Assembly: GCA_021107345.1 (NCBI GenBank) | Contig: JAIOSX010000045.1 | Span: 1-9,479, forward strand | Reading direction: 5' to 3' | From: Candidatus Aegiribacteria sp. | GTDB lineage: Bacteria; Fermentibacterota; Fermentibacteria; Fermentibacterales; Fermentibacteraceae | DNA length: 9,479 nucleotides | Shown here: positions 1-6,965 of the stretch, in pieces | How the letters are laid out: every line of letters starts with the position of its first letter | Position numbering within the stretch: the stretch's first letter is position 1 | Made by a program: the position numbers and the translations under genes | Notes under the pieces: generated by a model | Databases searched by the model: none | What the model was told of the DNA's origin: nothing | What the model saw: the letters and a program-made list of their open reading frames with translations, nothing else

Positions 1-352
1 CTATTTCCCTGTCCCTGCGCGCAAATCTGGTGAAAAGGCCGGAATTCCTCAGCCTGCCCATGAGAACAACATCCATTACGGTGATGGGAAATGATTCGTC
101 AGGTATGATCTGAGGTACATAGCCGATTTCTGGGTGGGTCTTCGCAGGAGCCCCGCCGAGAACCACGGCACTGCCTTCCCAGGGCGTGAGCAGACCCAGA
201 ATAACTTTCAGAAGTGTTGTCTTTCCACCTCCGTTGGGGCCGATTATCGCAAGAAAATCGCTCTTCGGGACGGTAAGATCAATGTCATGTATGATGGGGT
301 TGCCCCTGCGGTAACCGGCAGTAACACCGTCAAGCCTGATTGCTTCATTCAT
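1..352 (-). CDS. znuC: Metal ABC transporter ATP-binding protein, ZnuC-like (partial, C-terminus beyond left edge)
   Basis: This is the cytoplasmic ATPase that would power zinc or manganese import with the binding protein encoded just upstream. The visible 117 residues begin MNEAIRLDGVTAGY, a typical ABC A-loop start. They include a complete Walker A motif, GPNGGGKTT (about residues 38-46), and a Q-loop in IGYVPQ (Q81). The stretch after it, ending in VMDVVLMGR, fits the ZnuC/MntB-type family. The signature motif, Walker B and H-loop would lie outside the window. The ATG follows the TGA of the binding-protein gene directly (TGAATG) and has no strong Shine-Dalgarno, so it is probably translated by coupling. 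ABC ATPase identity is certain from Walker A. The metal-uptake assignment comes from the neighbouring znuA- and zur-like genes, and the exact metal cannot be told. Confidence 0.9.
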   Translation of the reverse strand, partial: MNEAIRLDGVTAGYRRGNPIIHDIDLTVPKSDFLAIIGPNGGGKTTLLKVILGLLTPWEGSAVVLGGAPAKTHPEIGYVPQIIPDESFPITVMDVVLMGRLRNSGLFTRFARRDREI

Positions 353-1273
353 TCAGGGCTCTGCCGTTCCCGAAAGCAGTTCCGCCACATTGTAGAGATT
401 GCTGCTCCAGTCCTCCGCAAGGGGGTCTATGTATTTTACTTCAACACCGATCTCCGCTGCGATTGCTTCAGCTGAAGAAGTGCTGAACTGCGGAGAGACG
501 AAAACAGCACGTATATCGTTCTCTCTGGCGTAGTCGATCAGCAGGGACATCTCCCGTGGTGACGGTTCGCTGCCTGCTGTTTCAATCGGTATTTGAACAA
601 GGTTGAATTCATCGGCAAAGTAGCCCCATGCTGGATGGAAGACGATGAAGCTCCCCGAAGATGAAGGTCCGATCAGTGAGCGGATACTGTTCTGAAGGGA
701 ATCGATTTCCGCGCTGAAACTGTTCAGGTTCGCCGCAAATATATCCGCTCCCGAACTGTCCAGAAGTGAGAGTTCATCCGCAATTACAGCAGCCTGGCTT
801 CGGACCAGTTCCGGTGAAAGCCATACATGCGGGTCTGTGGAACCACGGGAATGACTGTGATGTTCCGATGATGTTTCATGTTCGGTAACACCGTACCTGT
901 CGATGGGGAGCCTTTCGATGTTTTCTATTGTGCTTCTGATTCTCAGGTCAGGGTTGGTGCCTGTAAACCTTGGAAGCCACGGAGATTCAAAAGGTACTCC
1001 AATCGTGAACCATACGTTTACACTGCTCATGTTCCTCATGTCCGACGGGGAGGGTTCGTACGTAGCCGGGTTTGCCCCCGGGGGCACAACAACAACAATG
1101 TCAATTGAATCGCTGACAATTTTTTCCACGAAATACTTCTGTGGCAGAATACTCACGGCCACTATCAGTTTACCTCCTTCGTCAGGGAGTGCACCTCCGC
1201 AACCGGATTGAAGGAGTATCACCAGGAGTACCAGAGCTGACAGAAGACCTGTAGTTATTCTTTTACCGCACAT
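353..1273 (-). CDS. znuA: Zinc/manganese ABC transporter substrate-binding lipoprotein, ZnuA-like
   Basis: This is the periplasmic, membrane-anchored receptor that captures Zn2+ or Mn2+ and delivers it to the ABC permease. The 306-residue protein starts with a lipoprotein signal peptide: a basic start (MCGKR), a hydrophobic core and a lipobox LQSGC with C25 as the lipidated cysteine. Family hallmarks are DPHVWLSP (H149), VFHPAWGYFA (H213) and YIDPLAEDW (D283), which supply three of the four usual metal ligands. A short histidine-rich loop (H132, H138, H139, H141) precedes H149, as in zinc-type members. The position of the first ligand histidine is occupied by alanine (GANPATYEP, A70). Related sequences with the same substitution, followed by a VPFE motif (E96 here), probably form a known subfamily; that is from memory. 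The start overlaps the 3' end of the regulator gene by 19 nt and has an AAGGGA about 10 nt upstream, so coupling is likely. Zinc is favoured over manganese because of the loop and the Zur-like neighbour. Confidence 0.92.
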   Translation of the reverse strand: MCGKRITTGLLSALVLLVILLQSGCGGALPDEGGKLIVAVSILPQKYFVEKIVSDSIDIVVVVPPGANPATYEPSPSDMRNMSSVNVWFTIGVPFESPWLPRFTGTNPDLRIRSTIENIERLPIDRYGVTEHETSSEHHSHSRGSTDPHVWLSPELVRSQAAVIADELSLLDSSGADIFAANLNSFSAEIDSLQNSIRSLIGPSSSGSFIVFHPAWGYFADEFNLVQIPIETAGSEPSPREMSLLIDYARENDIRAVFVSPQFSTSSAEAIAAEIGVEVKYIDPLAEDWSSNLYNVAELLSGTAEP

Positions 1274-1680
1274 TCACTGCATTTCCCTTCAAGAAAGAAA
1301 TCCGAATTAACTACTTCAAAACTGCACGTCTTTTCCACCAATTGTATGAATTCGTTAGGGAGGTTGCAGGAAACAGGGAATCTCCTGCCGCACTCATCAC
1401 ATTTAAAGTGGCCATGGTCTGGATAGAAGGATCTGGAGCACCGGTAACGCAGGATGCCTTCGTGGTTTCTGTCAGGTCTGAGAAAACCGAATTTTTCCAG
1501 GGAACCAAGGCATCGATGAATTGTTGATATATGAGGATTACACGACAGCCTTTCATGAACATCCCTTGCGGAAAGGCCGCAGGCACCGTTAATGAAAAGT
1601 TCAATCACCTGTTTTTTTACAGGGGTGATTCTAAGCCCCATGCCTCTTAGCTTTTCCCAGATCCCTGCTGAATTCATCAT
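1255..1680 (-). CDS. zur: Fur-family metal-responsive repressor, Zur-like
   Basis: This is a metal-sensing transcriptional repressor, most likely controlling its own operon. From the chosen start the protein has 141 residues, normal for Fur/Zur. A winged-helix domain (about residues 5-80) contains the LRITPVKKQVIELF start and a recognition helix ISTIHRCL, where the family usually has a TVYRTL-type sequence. The dimer domain carries the HGHFKCDECG motif (H89, H91, C94, C97) and a C-terminal CSEC pair (C134, C137), the classical structural-zinc cysteines. An upstream in-frame ATG at 1737 was rejected because it lies across the likely promoter. The chosen ATG, and a second ATG at 1677, follow AAGGA by 4 and 7 nt respectively; either may be used. 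The gene is first in a minus-strand operon and overlaps the znuA-like start. The Zur rather than Fur or Mur assignment rests on this linkage and is inference. Confidence 0.88.
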   Translation of the reverse strand: MMNSAGIWEKLRGMGLRITPVKKQVIELFINGACGLSARDVHERLSCNPHISTIHRCLGSLEKFGFLRPDRNHEGILRYRCSRSFYPDHGHFKCDECGRRFPVSCNLPNEFIQLVEKTCSFEVVNSDFFLEGKCSECAVKE

Positions 1681-1702
1681 ATTTTCCTTAATGCGAAACA
1701 TT

Positions 1703-1721
1703 TGCAACAATATATATTGCA
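1703..1721. promoter_or_regulatory. Candidate Fur/Zur-family operator (AT-rich palindrome)
   Basis: The segment TGCAACAATATATATTGCA contains a perfect 12-bp palindrome, CAATATATATTG (1708-1719), flanked by TGCAA and TTGCA half-sites in inverted orientation. It sits between the divergent regulator and yggS genes, on top of the putative -10 box of the metal-uptake operon. That is where a Zur-type repressor would block transcription. It does not match the E. coli or Bacillus Zur consensus closely; the TTGCAA-like arms loosely resemble the actinobacterial Nur box. Its position is seen directly; its function is inferred. Confidence 0.45.
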
Positions 1722-1737
1722 GGCGGTGTGACAGCAA
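1709..1737 (-). promoter_or_regulatory. Candidate sigma-70-type promoter of the zur-znuA-znuC operon
   Basis: Read on the minus strand, TATATT (1714-1709) matches the -10 consensus at five of six bases. It lies 17 nt downstream of TTGCTG (1737-1732), a weak -35 with only the TTG matching. Transcription would begin near 1702, giving a leader of about 22 nt with the AAGGA Shine-Dalgarno at 1689-1685. The -10 lies within the palindrome listed separately. The spacing is good, but the weak -35 keeps this tentative. Confidence 0.45.
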
Positions 1738-1764
1738 GCAGAGCTTTACCCATATTTCCCTTTC

Positions 1765-1770
1765 AGGAGG
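1765..1770 (+). promoter_or_regulatory. Shine-Dalgarno that fixes the yggS start
   Basis: A perfect AGGAGG lies 5 nt before a GTG codon at 1776. This selects GTG over the upstream in-frame ATG at 1728, which has no ribosome-binding site and would add 16 residues unlike the family. The overlapping ATG at 1774 is out of frame and stops immediately. Confidence 0.85.
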
Positions 1771-1775
1771 TTTAT

Positions 1776-2483
1776 GTGATTACTTCAGTTCAGACTATTG
1801 AAAGTAATTTAAACACAGCTAAAGAGCTGGTTGAGAATGCTCTCAATTCCTGTGGAGAGTCCGACCGTGCGGTCGCAATAATGGCCGTCACTAAAACACA
1901 TCCTGTGGAAATCGCTGCTATGGCTGTTGAAGCCGGTGTGACGGTCCTCGGAGAAAATCGTGTCAGTGAGGGGGGGCGTAAGATTAAGGCCCTGGGAAAG
2001 GATGCCGCTGAATTTCATATGATCGGACCCATACATACGGGAGAAGTACGGCAGGCTGTACGGGATTTTCACTGGATAGATTCTGTTGGCAGATTGAAAA
2101 TCGCCAGGGAAATCGCTCGAAAAACGATTTCAAGAGGGAAGAAGCAGCCTGGTATACTCATAGAGGTGAATACATCCGGAGAAGCATCCAAGCATGGCTT
2201 CAATCCCGATTATCATCTGCTCTGTGATGTTCTTGGTGAGATCAGAGAAACCGGTCTGCGTATTTCGGGATTGATGACTGTAGGCCCCCTGGGGGGAAGC
2301 GAACAGGATACATCTGAAGCATTCGCTCTTCTTCGGAAGCTCAGGGATAGACTTGAGGGCAGTTGCGGTTATGATCTTCCCGAGCTTTCCATGGGAATGA
2401 GTGACGATTTTGTACTCGCGGTTGCAGAGGGAGCCACAACCATCAGGCTCGGCAGATACCTTTTCGGTCCAAGGCGGACATGA
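1776..2483 (+). CDS. yggS: YggS/PLPBP family pyridoxal 5'-phosphate homeostasis protein
   Basis: This is a cytosolic PLP-binding protein with an alanine-racemase-like TIM-barrel fold, without known catalysis. In other bacteria it buffers PLP and affects amino-acid and keto-acid balance. The 235-residue length is normal. Family landmarks are, in order: AVTKTHP with the PLP lysine K40, GENRVSEG (about 59-66), HMIGPIH (81-87), LIEVNTSGEASKHG (about 118-131), GLRISGLMTVGP (about 160-171), LSMGMSDDF (204-212) and TTIRLGRYLFGPR (221-233). These last segments form the phosphate-binding and C-terminal barrel elements. The start is a GTG behind a perfect AGGAGG. The loop after the HMIG strand reads PIHTGEVR, where E. 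coli-type proteins have LQxNK-like residues. The gene diverges from the metal-uptake operon and precedes divIVA by 115 bp, recalling the Gram-positive ylmE-divIVA neighbourhood. Assignment to the family is secure. Confidence 0.95.
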   Translation: MITSVQTIESNLNTAKELVENALNSCGESDRAVAIMAVTKTHPVEIAAMAVEAGVTVLGENRVSEGGRKIKALGKDAAEFHMIGPIHTGEVRQAVRDFHWIDSVGRLKIAREIARKTISRGKKQPGILIEVNTSGEASKHGFNPDYHLLCDVLGEIRETGLRISGLMTVGPLGGSEQDTSEAFALLRKLRDRLEGSCGYDLPELSMGMSDDFVLAVAEGATTIRLGRYLFGPRRT

Positions 2484-2497
2484 CACTAAACATGGAA

Positions 2498-2525
2498 TTG
2501 ACTTAAAATGAACAGTAAATATGAT
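2498..2525 (+). promoter_or_regulatory. Candidate promoter of the divIVA-porU transcription unit
   Basis: TTGACT (2498-2503) and TATGAT (2520-2525), each matching the sigma-70 consensus at five of six positions, are separated by 16 nt in the yggS-divIVA gap. Transcription would start near 2532, about 65 nt before the divIVA GTG. No terminator is visible after yggS, so read-through from yggS is also possible. A weak hairpin (GGTCAG, five-base loop, CTGATC, one wobble pair) lies within the leader at about 2554-2570. Confidence 0.6.
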
Positions 2526-2598
2526 TATATTATGTGTATATTCGAACATAGCGGGTCAGTTTCCCTGATCTCAGCGGATATGGAAATGGAGAATCACC

Positions 2599-3132
2599 GT
2601 GCGTATTACACCTCTTGATATTAGAAGACAGAATTTCCGAAAAACCATGAGAGGTTACGATGTAGATGAGGTGGAAGCGTTTCTTGAAATGGTCGCGTCC
2701 GCCTGGGAGGAACTGGTCGAGAGTCTTGAGAATGCTGAAAAAGAACTTATCGTCCTCAGAGCCAGAGCAGCGGATTTCGACCGGATGGAAGGCGCAGTAA
2801 GGGATGTGCTCGTACAGCAGCAGCAGAGCGCTACACAGGCAAGAAAGGAAGCTGACAGAGAGGCTGAGCTTATAATTATGGACGCCGAGATCAAAGCATC
2901 CAATCTTGTCTCCGAAGCCCGGGAAAGGGTTCAGGTACTGACAGAAACCATCCGTGAGCTGCAGGATCGAAGATTGTCGGTTCTGTCGCAGATAAGGTCT
3001 TTCGTAGATTCCCACAGAAAAATGCTGGATCTGGAGGAGGAAAGAATCAAATCAGAAATGATCCCCGATGAAGAGAAACTCCCCGGTGAAGAAGATGGCG
3101 ATTCTCCCATGCTGGAACTGACGGAGTTGTAG
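2599..3132 (+). CDS. divIVA: DivIVA-domain coiled-coil protein
   Basis: This is a predicted cytoplasmic scaffold of the DivIVA family, whose members bind negatively curved membrane at poles and septa and recruit partner proteins. The N-terminal domain matches closely: ITPLDIRRQNFRKTMRGYDVDEVEAFLEMV (shown here as the key elements TPLDI, F13, RGYD at 18-21 and DEVEAFL). In Bacillus subtilis DivIVA, F17 inserts into the membrane next to R18; here the equivalent residue is M17, with R18 kept. Residues about 30-150 are heptad-rich coiled coil with many E, R, L and A residues, and the tail (about 151-177) is acidic. At 177 residues it is close to the usual 160-200. The GTG start follows GGAG by 7 nt. 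The next gene, a PorU-like peptidase, starts only 2 nt after the TAG stop, so the two are almost certainly co-transcribed. Family assignment is strong; a role in poles, division or secretion is inference. Confidence 0.9.
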   Translation: MRITPLDIRRQNFRKTMRGYDVDEVEAFLEMVASAWEELVESLENAEKELIVLRARAADFDRMEGAVRDVLVQQQQSATQARKEADREAELIIMDAEIKASNLVSEARERVQVLTETIRELQDRRLSVLSQIRSFVDSHRKMLDLEEERIKSEMIPDEEKLPGEEDGDSPMLELTEL

Positions 3133-3134
3133 TA

Positions 3135-6100
3135 ATGGTTTTCATGTACATTTTACTGCTTGGCTCAGTCTCCATTTCATCTCCTGCGATGCATGTTCCT
3201 ATTGCACCGGTACAGGTGGGAACATCCTCAACAATTCTTACATGGGAGTGTTCGGGGATACAGCCGATTGAAGGCCTGCCAGATGGTCTGACAGGTTATT
3301 TTGCGGACAACTGCGGTTTTTCGGGCTCTTCAGGTTCCGTACTTCTCCCGGGGGCGAACCTCTATTTTGCAATACCGCCAGGTGTTGAGCCTGAACTGGA
3401 AATAATTCCGGAAGGGGTACATTACCTCTCGGGAGGTACCGTCTCCAGTGTAAGTGTATCTCCAGACGGGATAGACAGATTCGAAGCGGCAACTGCGGAA
3501 GATATACCACGAGAGTGGGGCCTGATTGCCGGCACGGGAACCTTCAGGAGAGCGGGCTACGCTCATATTCAGCTGCATCCTGTTATCAGCCGCAATGGCG
3601 CCCTTTACGCAGCCGACAGGTTCCGCATACTTCTGAATTATCCCGATGTCGGATCATCGGTTTCTGCGTCAGGGATAAGTGGTGCCATATTCAATGCCCT
3701 GTTCGAAGGTGGAAACTACATATGGAGAATTCCTGAAGAAAGATTTGATTCAAGTCTTTTCTGGGGTCTGCCCTGGTATGCCCTGGATATTGATACAGCC
3801 GGAATATATTGTATTACAGGAGCCGATATCCCCATAGCGGAGGGAACTCCATCGGCCAGTCTTTCACTGTATTGCGGCAGAGGACGCGAAATGGGGAACG
3901 AACCCTGGTTGAACGAGTACAGCCCAAGGCCTGTTCCTATTCTGATAGACGACGGCGGAGACGGTATCTTCGATTCAGGGGACAGGTTCTTCTTCTTCGG
4001 AAGAGGACTGGCATGGTGGGAACCCAGCGGTGACAGCCTGCCTTTCCATTTCAACCACAGGTTCGCAACCAGTAACACATACTGGCTGACATGGGGAGGG
4101 GAGGACGGGGTCAGGATGAACGTTCAGAACGGGGAACTGACAGGCGCTCCTGTCATGCCTGACAGTTATTTGTCAAGGCAGCACCTGGAACAGAATCATT
4201 ACAGAACCCGCGGTATCGTGGATATGCAGGATGACTGGGCGTGGGTCTGTTCCGAAAGCAGTTCTGACACCTGGCATTACTTCAGTTTTGATGCCCCCGG
4301 GACTGAAGGAAACGGTTTTCTGAAGATTAAACTGATCTCCAATCTCTCGCAAATCCATCGTGTTAGAATACAGCTGAACGGAACCACAGTATGCGATACT
4401 ACCTGGGTAAATACCGTTGAATTTGTCCCCACTGTGTCCCTGGAAGGTATTCTGGATTCGGGGAACAGCCTGAGCCTGCAGATAATCAGGGATTCAGGAA
4501 GCGATACGGTTTTCCTTGACTGGTTTGAAGTTTTCAGCTGGACTGACAATTCGTTTTCGGGTCAGGCTCAGGTACCTCTTGAATGGTGGCCTGTATACGA
4601 TCGTCAGGAATTCACATGGGGAAATGATCTCAGTGATGCCCTGGTATTCCTGGTAAGCGGTGATACACTTGTGGAGAACATCAGTGTTGACGACTTGTAT
4701 CAGTTTGAATTTGAAGTGCCTGCATCATGGGAGGGCAGAGAACTCTGGATATCCGATTATGGGGATATGTACTCTCCTTTAGAAGTGCGGTACGAATCAC
4801 CAGGCAGGATCATCGGATCCATGGATGGTGCCCGGACCATATATGTTGCAGCCGATGAGTTCTTCGATGATATAACTCCGCTTGTGCAGTTGAGCGGAGA
4901 TATAATCGCAGTCAGAGCTTCGGAGGTTTACGATGAGTTCAACGGGGGTGTCAGAGATCCCCGTGCCATTCAGGCAATGGTTTCATATATCATAGATTCC
5001 TGGGATCCGATACCCGAAGATCTGATTCTTGTAGGAAGCGGCAACTGGGATCCGCTCAATTTCGTTTCCAGCAGGATTTCATACATAGACATTCTATACA
5101 GGAATTATTCCGATACTGTTTCGGACGATGAGTTTTCAATGATCGAGGGATCCATACTTCCTCAGATCGCACTATCCAGAATGGGGATAATCAACCGTTC
5201 TGACCTGCAGCTTATAGTTGACAGGAGTCTTTCCTACCGCAGCACGGAAAACCAGGGGGATTGGCAGACTGTTGTGCTGGGAGCTGCCGACGATGAAAAA
5301 TCACCTCTTCACGGCGGTGACGAAGCGTATCATACACAGGGTGTAGAGAGACTGCTGACCGATCATCTTCCCGATGTAATGCGCCCCGAAAAACTCTATC
5401 TTATCTTCTACGACTGGGACAGCATAGGAAACAAACCACAGGCCCGGGAGGATTACATAAGCCTCTGGAGCAAGGGGGCTCTTGTTTCCTTGTACCTTGG
5501 CCATGGCTCCTTTGATCAGCTGGCTGATGAAGGTCTTCTCTATCTTGAAGATAACGGGCGCCTTGCGTGTGGACAGCGGCTTCCTGTAGCTCTTTTCGGT
5601 TCCTGTGACGTCGGGAAGTTCCCGAATCCTTCATCCGAATGCCTGGCTCAGCAGGTAACAACCTCCCGGGTCGGCGGAGCGATACTTGGTCATGCTGCCA
5701 CGGCTAGAACAAATGGTTATCTGAACGAACCCTATTTCGCCTGTATTCTGGATTATCTTTTCAGTGAACAGAATCTTTCGGTGGGCATGTGCATAATGCT
5801 CGGGAAGATCGAAGCGGGTTACACTCTCAATACAGCCCAGTATGTACTTTTCGGTGACGGCAGTCTAAGCCTTGCTTTCCCATGGGATTCATTCGAAGTC
5901 TCCCTCGATACGATTTTTGCGGGGGAAGAAGTTACACTCACCGGTTCAGCACCTTCAGAAGGTACTATTTTAGTTGAATCATGGGAATCGTGCCAGCCGG
6001 ATACTTACTATACTTTCAGGGATTTCATACCCATCGAATATCTGTCACTTCCGAGTAGATTCTATTCCGGCACGGTCTACGCTGAACCAGGTTACACCGT

Positions 6101-6878
6101 TAATATGTTCGTTCCGGTTGACAGTGATACCGGATGTATGGCCAGAACCCAGCTCACATTCATCTGTAACGATATCCTTGCGGCTGCCTCAACCTATCCC
6201 GCAATGCTTGAACTGGGAAATCCCCTTCCGGATAGCGAGGGTCCCTTGATAGAACTGTGGATTGAAGGATACCGGAACGCTAGCAATCCTGAAATTTCGG
6301 GTGATATTCATGTCAGGGCGATTCTTTCGGACAGCTCCGGTATCAACCTGCTGGGCAATGTAGGGCGTCAGCTCGCTCTTTATGTGGATGGCACACCGGA
6401 TGATGTTTCTGACTGTTTCCAGTATCACACCGGTTCAAGTACCACGGGAGAACTCAGGGTTGGAATCGGTGTTCTTGAATCCGGGAACCATACTATCCGA
6501 TTAAGGGCATCAGACGGACTTCTTAATTCATCCACTGAAGAGATAGAGATGAACGTCAGCGAGGATAATTCATTCGGTATCAGCAGTGTGTTTCCATATC
6601 CGAATCCCTGTAACGACGGGACATCCATCAACTGGACCCAGTCATCGCCGGGAAAGGTTGACATAAGTGTTTATACGGTGACCGGTAGAAGGCTGATCAT
6701 GTTCGGGAACATTGAAGGAACAGCCGGATATAACCAGTGCTGGTGGGACTGCAGAGATGCGGATGGAGATGCAGTGGCCAGTGGAACATACATTTATACT
6801 ATATCTGCTGTTTCGATTTCCAATTCCGGAGAGAACTCGGAGGCTACCGGGATAATAGCCGTTGTACGCAACCCGTAA
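3135..6878 (+). CDS. porU: C25 (gingipain-type) cysteine peptidase, PorU-like T9SS sortase, with FlgD-like C-terminal domain
   Basis: This is a large (1247 aa) predicted exported cysteine peptidase. In Bacteroidetes the PorU member of this family sits on the cell surface, cleaves the C-terminal sorting domain of T9SS cargo and attaches the cargo to the envelope. A hydrophobic N-terminus (MVFMYILLLG) serves as a signal peptide but lacks the usual lysine or arginine. A PorU-like WYALDIDTAGIYCI element lies at about 214-227. The peptidase domain (about 600-900) shows RDPRAI (D608), DDEFSMIEG, VLGAADDE, the catalytic LGHGS (H790) and GSCDVGKF (C824); the 34-residue His-Cys spacing is close to the 33 known for gingipains and PorU. 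The C-terminus (about 1150-1247) is an Ig-like FlgD/T9SS-type domain, with PNP (1156-1158) and a WDCRDADGDAVASGTYIY segment. GGAG lies 8 nt before the ATG, within the end of divIVA. C25 membership is near certain. PorU rather than another C25 protease is inferred from length, domains and the PorV-like gene that follows. Confidence 0.85.
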   Translation: MVFMYILLLGSVSISSPAMHVPIAPVQVGTSSTILTWECSGIQPIEGLPDGLTGYFADNCGFSGSSGSVLLPGANLYFAIPPGVEPELEIIPEGVHYLSGGTVSSVSVSPDGIDRFEAATAEDIPREWGLIAGTGTFRRAGYAHIQLHPVISRNGALYAADRFRILLNYPDVGSSVSASGISGAIFNALFEGGNYIWRIPEERFDSSLFWGLPWYALDIDTAGIYCITGADIPIAEGTPSASLSLYCGRGREMGNEPWLNEYSPRPVPILIDDGGDGIFDSGDRFFFFGRGLAWWEPSGDSLPFHFNHRFATSNTYWLTWGGEDGVRMNVQNGELTGAPVMPDSYLSRQHLEQNHYRTRGIVDMQDDWAWVCSESSSDTWHYFSFDAPGTEGNGFLKIKLISNLSQIHRVRIQLNGTTVCDTTWVNTVEFVPTVSLEGILDSGNSLSLQIIRDSGSDTVFLDWFEVFSWTDNSFSGQAQVPLEWWPVYDRQEFTWGNDLSDALVFLVSGDTLVENISVDDLYQFEFEVPASWEGRELWISDYGDMYSPLEVRYESPGRIIGSMDGARTIYVAADEFFDDITPLVQLSGDIIAVRASEVYDEFNGGVRDPRAIQAMVSYIIDSWDPIPEDLILVGSGNWDPLNFVSSRISYIDILYRNYSDTVSDDEFSMIEGSILPQIALSRMGIINRSDLQLIVDRSLSYRSTENQGDWQTVVLGAADDEKSPLHGGDEAYHTQGVERLLTDHLPDVMRPEKLYLIFYDWDSIGNKPQAREDYISLWSKGALVSLYLGHGSFDQLADEGLLYLEDNGRLACGQRLPVALFGSCDVGKFPNPSSECLAQQVTTSRVGGAILGHAATARTNGYLNEPYFACILDYLFSEQNLSVGMCIMLGKIEAGYTLNTAQYVLFGDGSLSLAFPWDSFEVSLDTIFAGEEVTLTGSAPSEGTILVESWESCQPDTYYTFRDFIPIEYLSLPSRFYSGTVYAEPGYTVNMFVPVDSDTGCMARTQLTFICNDILAAASTYPAMLELGNPLPDSEGPLIELWIEGYRNASNPEISGDIHVRAILSDSSGINLLGNVGRQLALYVDGTPDDVSDCFQYHTGSSTTGELRVGIGVLESGNHTIRLRASDGLLNSSTEEIEMNVSEDNSFGISSVFPYPNPCNDGTSINWTQSSPGKVDISVYTVTGRRLIMFGNIEGTAGYNQCWWDCRDADGDAVASGTYIYTISAVSISNSGENSEATGIIAVVRNP

Positions 6879-6893
6879 CCGATAATTTTGCTT

Positions 6894-6910
6894 CCTGACA
6901 GTAAGTCAGG
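6894..6910 (+). other. Intercistronic stem-loop after the C25 peptidase gene
   Basis: CCTGAC and GTCAGG form a perfect 6-bp stem around the loop AGTAA, 16 nt after the peptidase stop. It is followed by GTGG rather than a T-run, so it is not a typical intrinsic terminator. It could stabilise or process the message between the two genes. Confidence 0.4.
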
Positions 6911-6945
6911 GTGGAAAATCAGCAGAAATTAATTGCATGAAAGAA

Positions 6946-6965
6946 CCGGAAGACCTTTCGGTTTT
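6946..6965 (+). terminator. Weak hairpin with short T-run upstream of the porV-like gene (possible attenuator)
   Basis: CCGGAA and TTTCGG can pair (one G-U wobble) around GACC and are followed by TTTT, just before the AGGAGG of the next gene. The stem is short, so termination would be partial at best. It may set the ratio of downstream barrel to upstream peptidase transcript, or it may be coincidental. Confidence 0.3.

Noticed and set aside
134..475. Open frame of 113 codons on the plus strand
   Set aside because: It is antisense to the ZnuC-like and ZnuA-like genes, both supported by strong motifs, and its translation resembles no family I recognise.
1073..1086. Perfect 14-bp GC palindrome TGCCCCCGGGGGCA
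   Set aside because: It lies inside the znuA-like gene and encodes the conserved proline-proline-glycine-alanine turn; codon choice explains it without a regulatory role.
2284..2297. C-run followed by G-run in yggS, like a terminator stem
   Set aside because: It lies in the coding sequence of a well-conserved segment (VGPLGG) and is not followed by a T-run.
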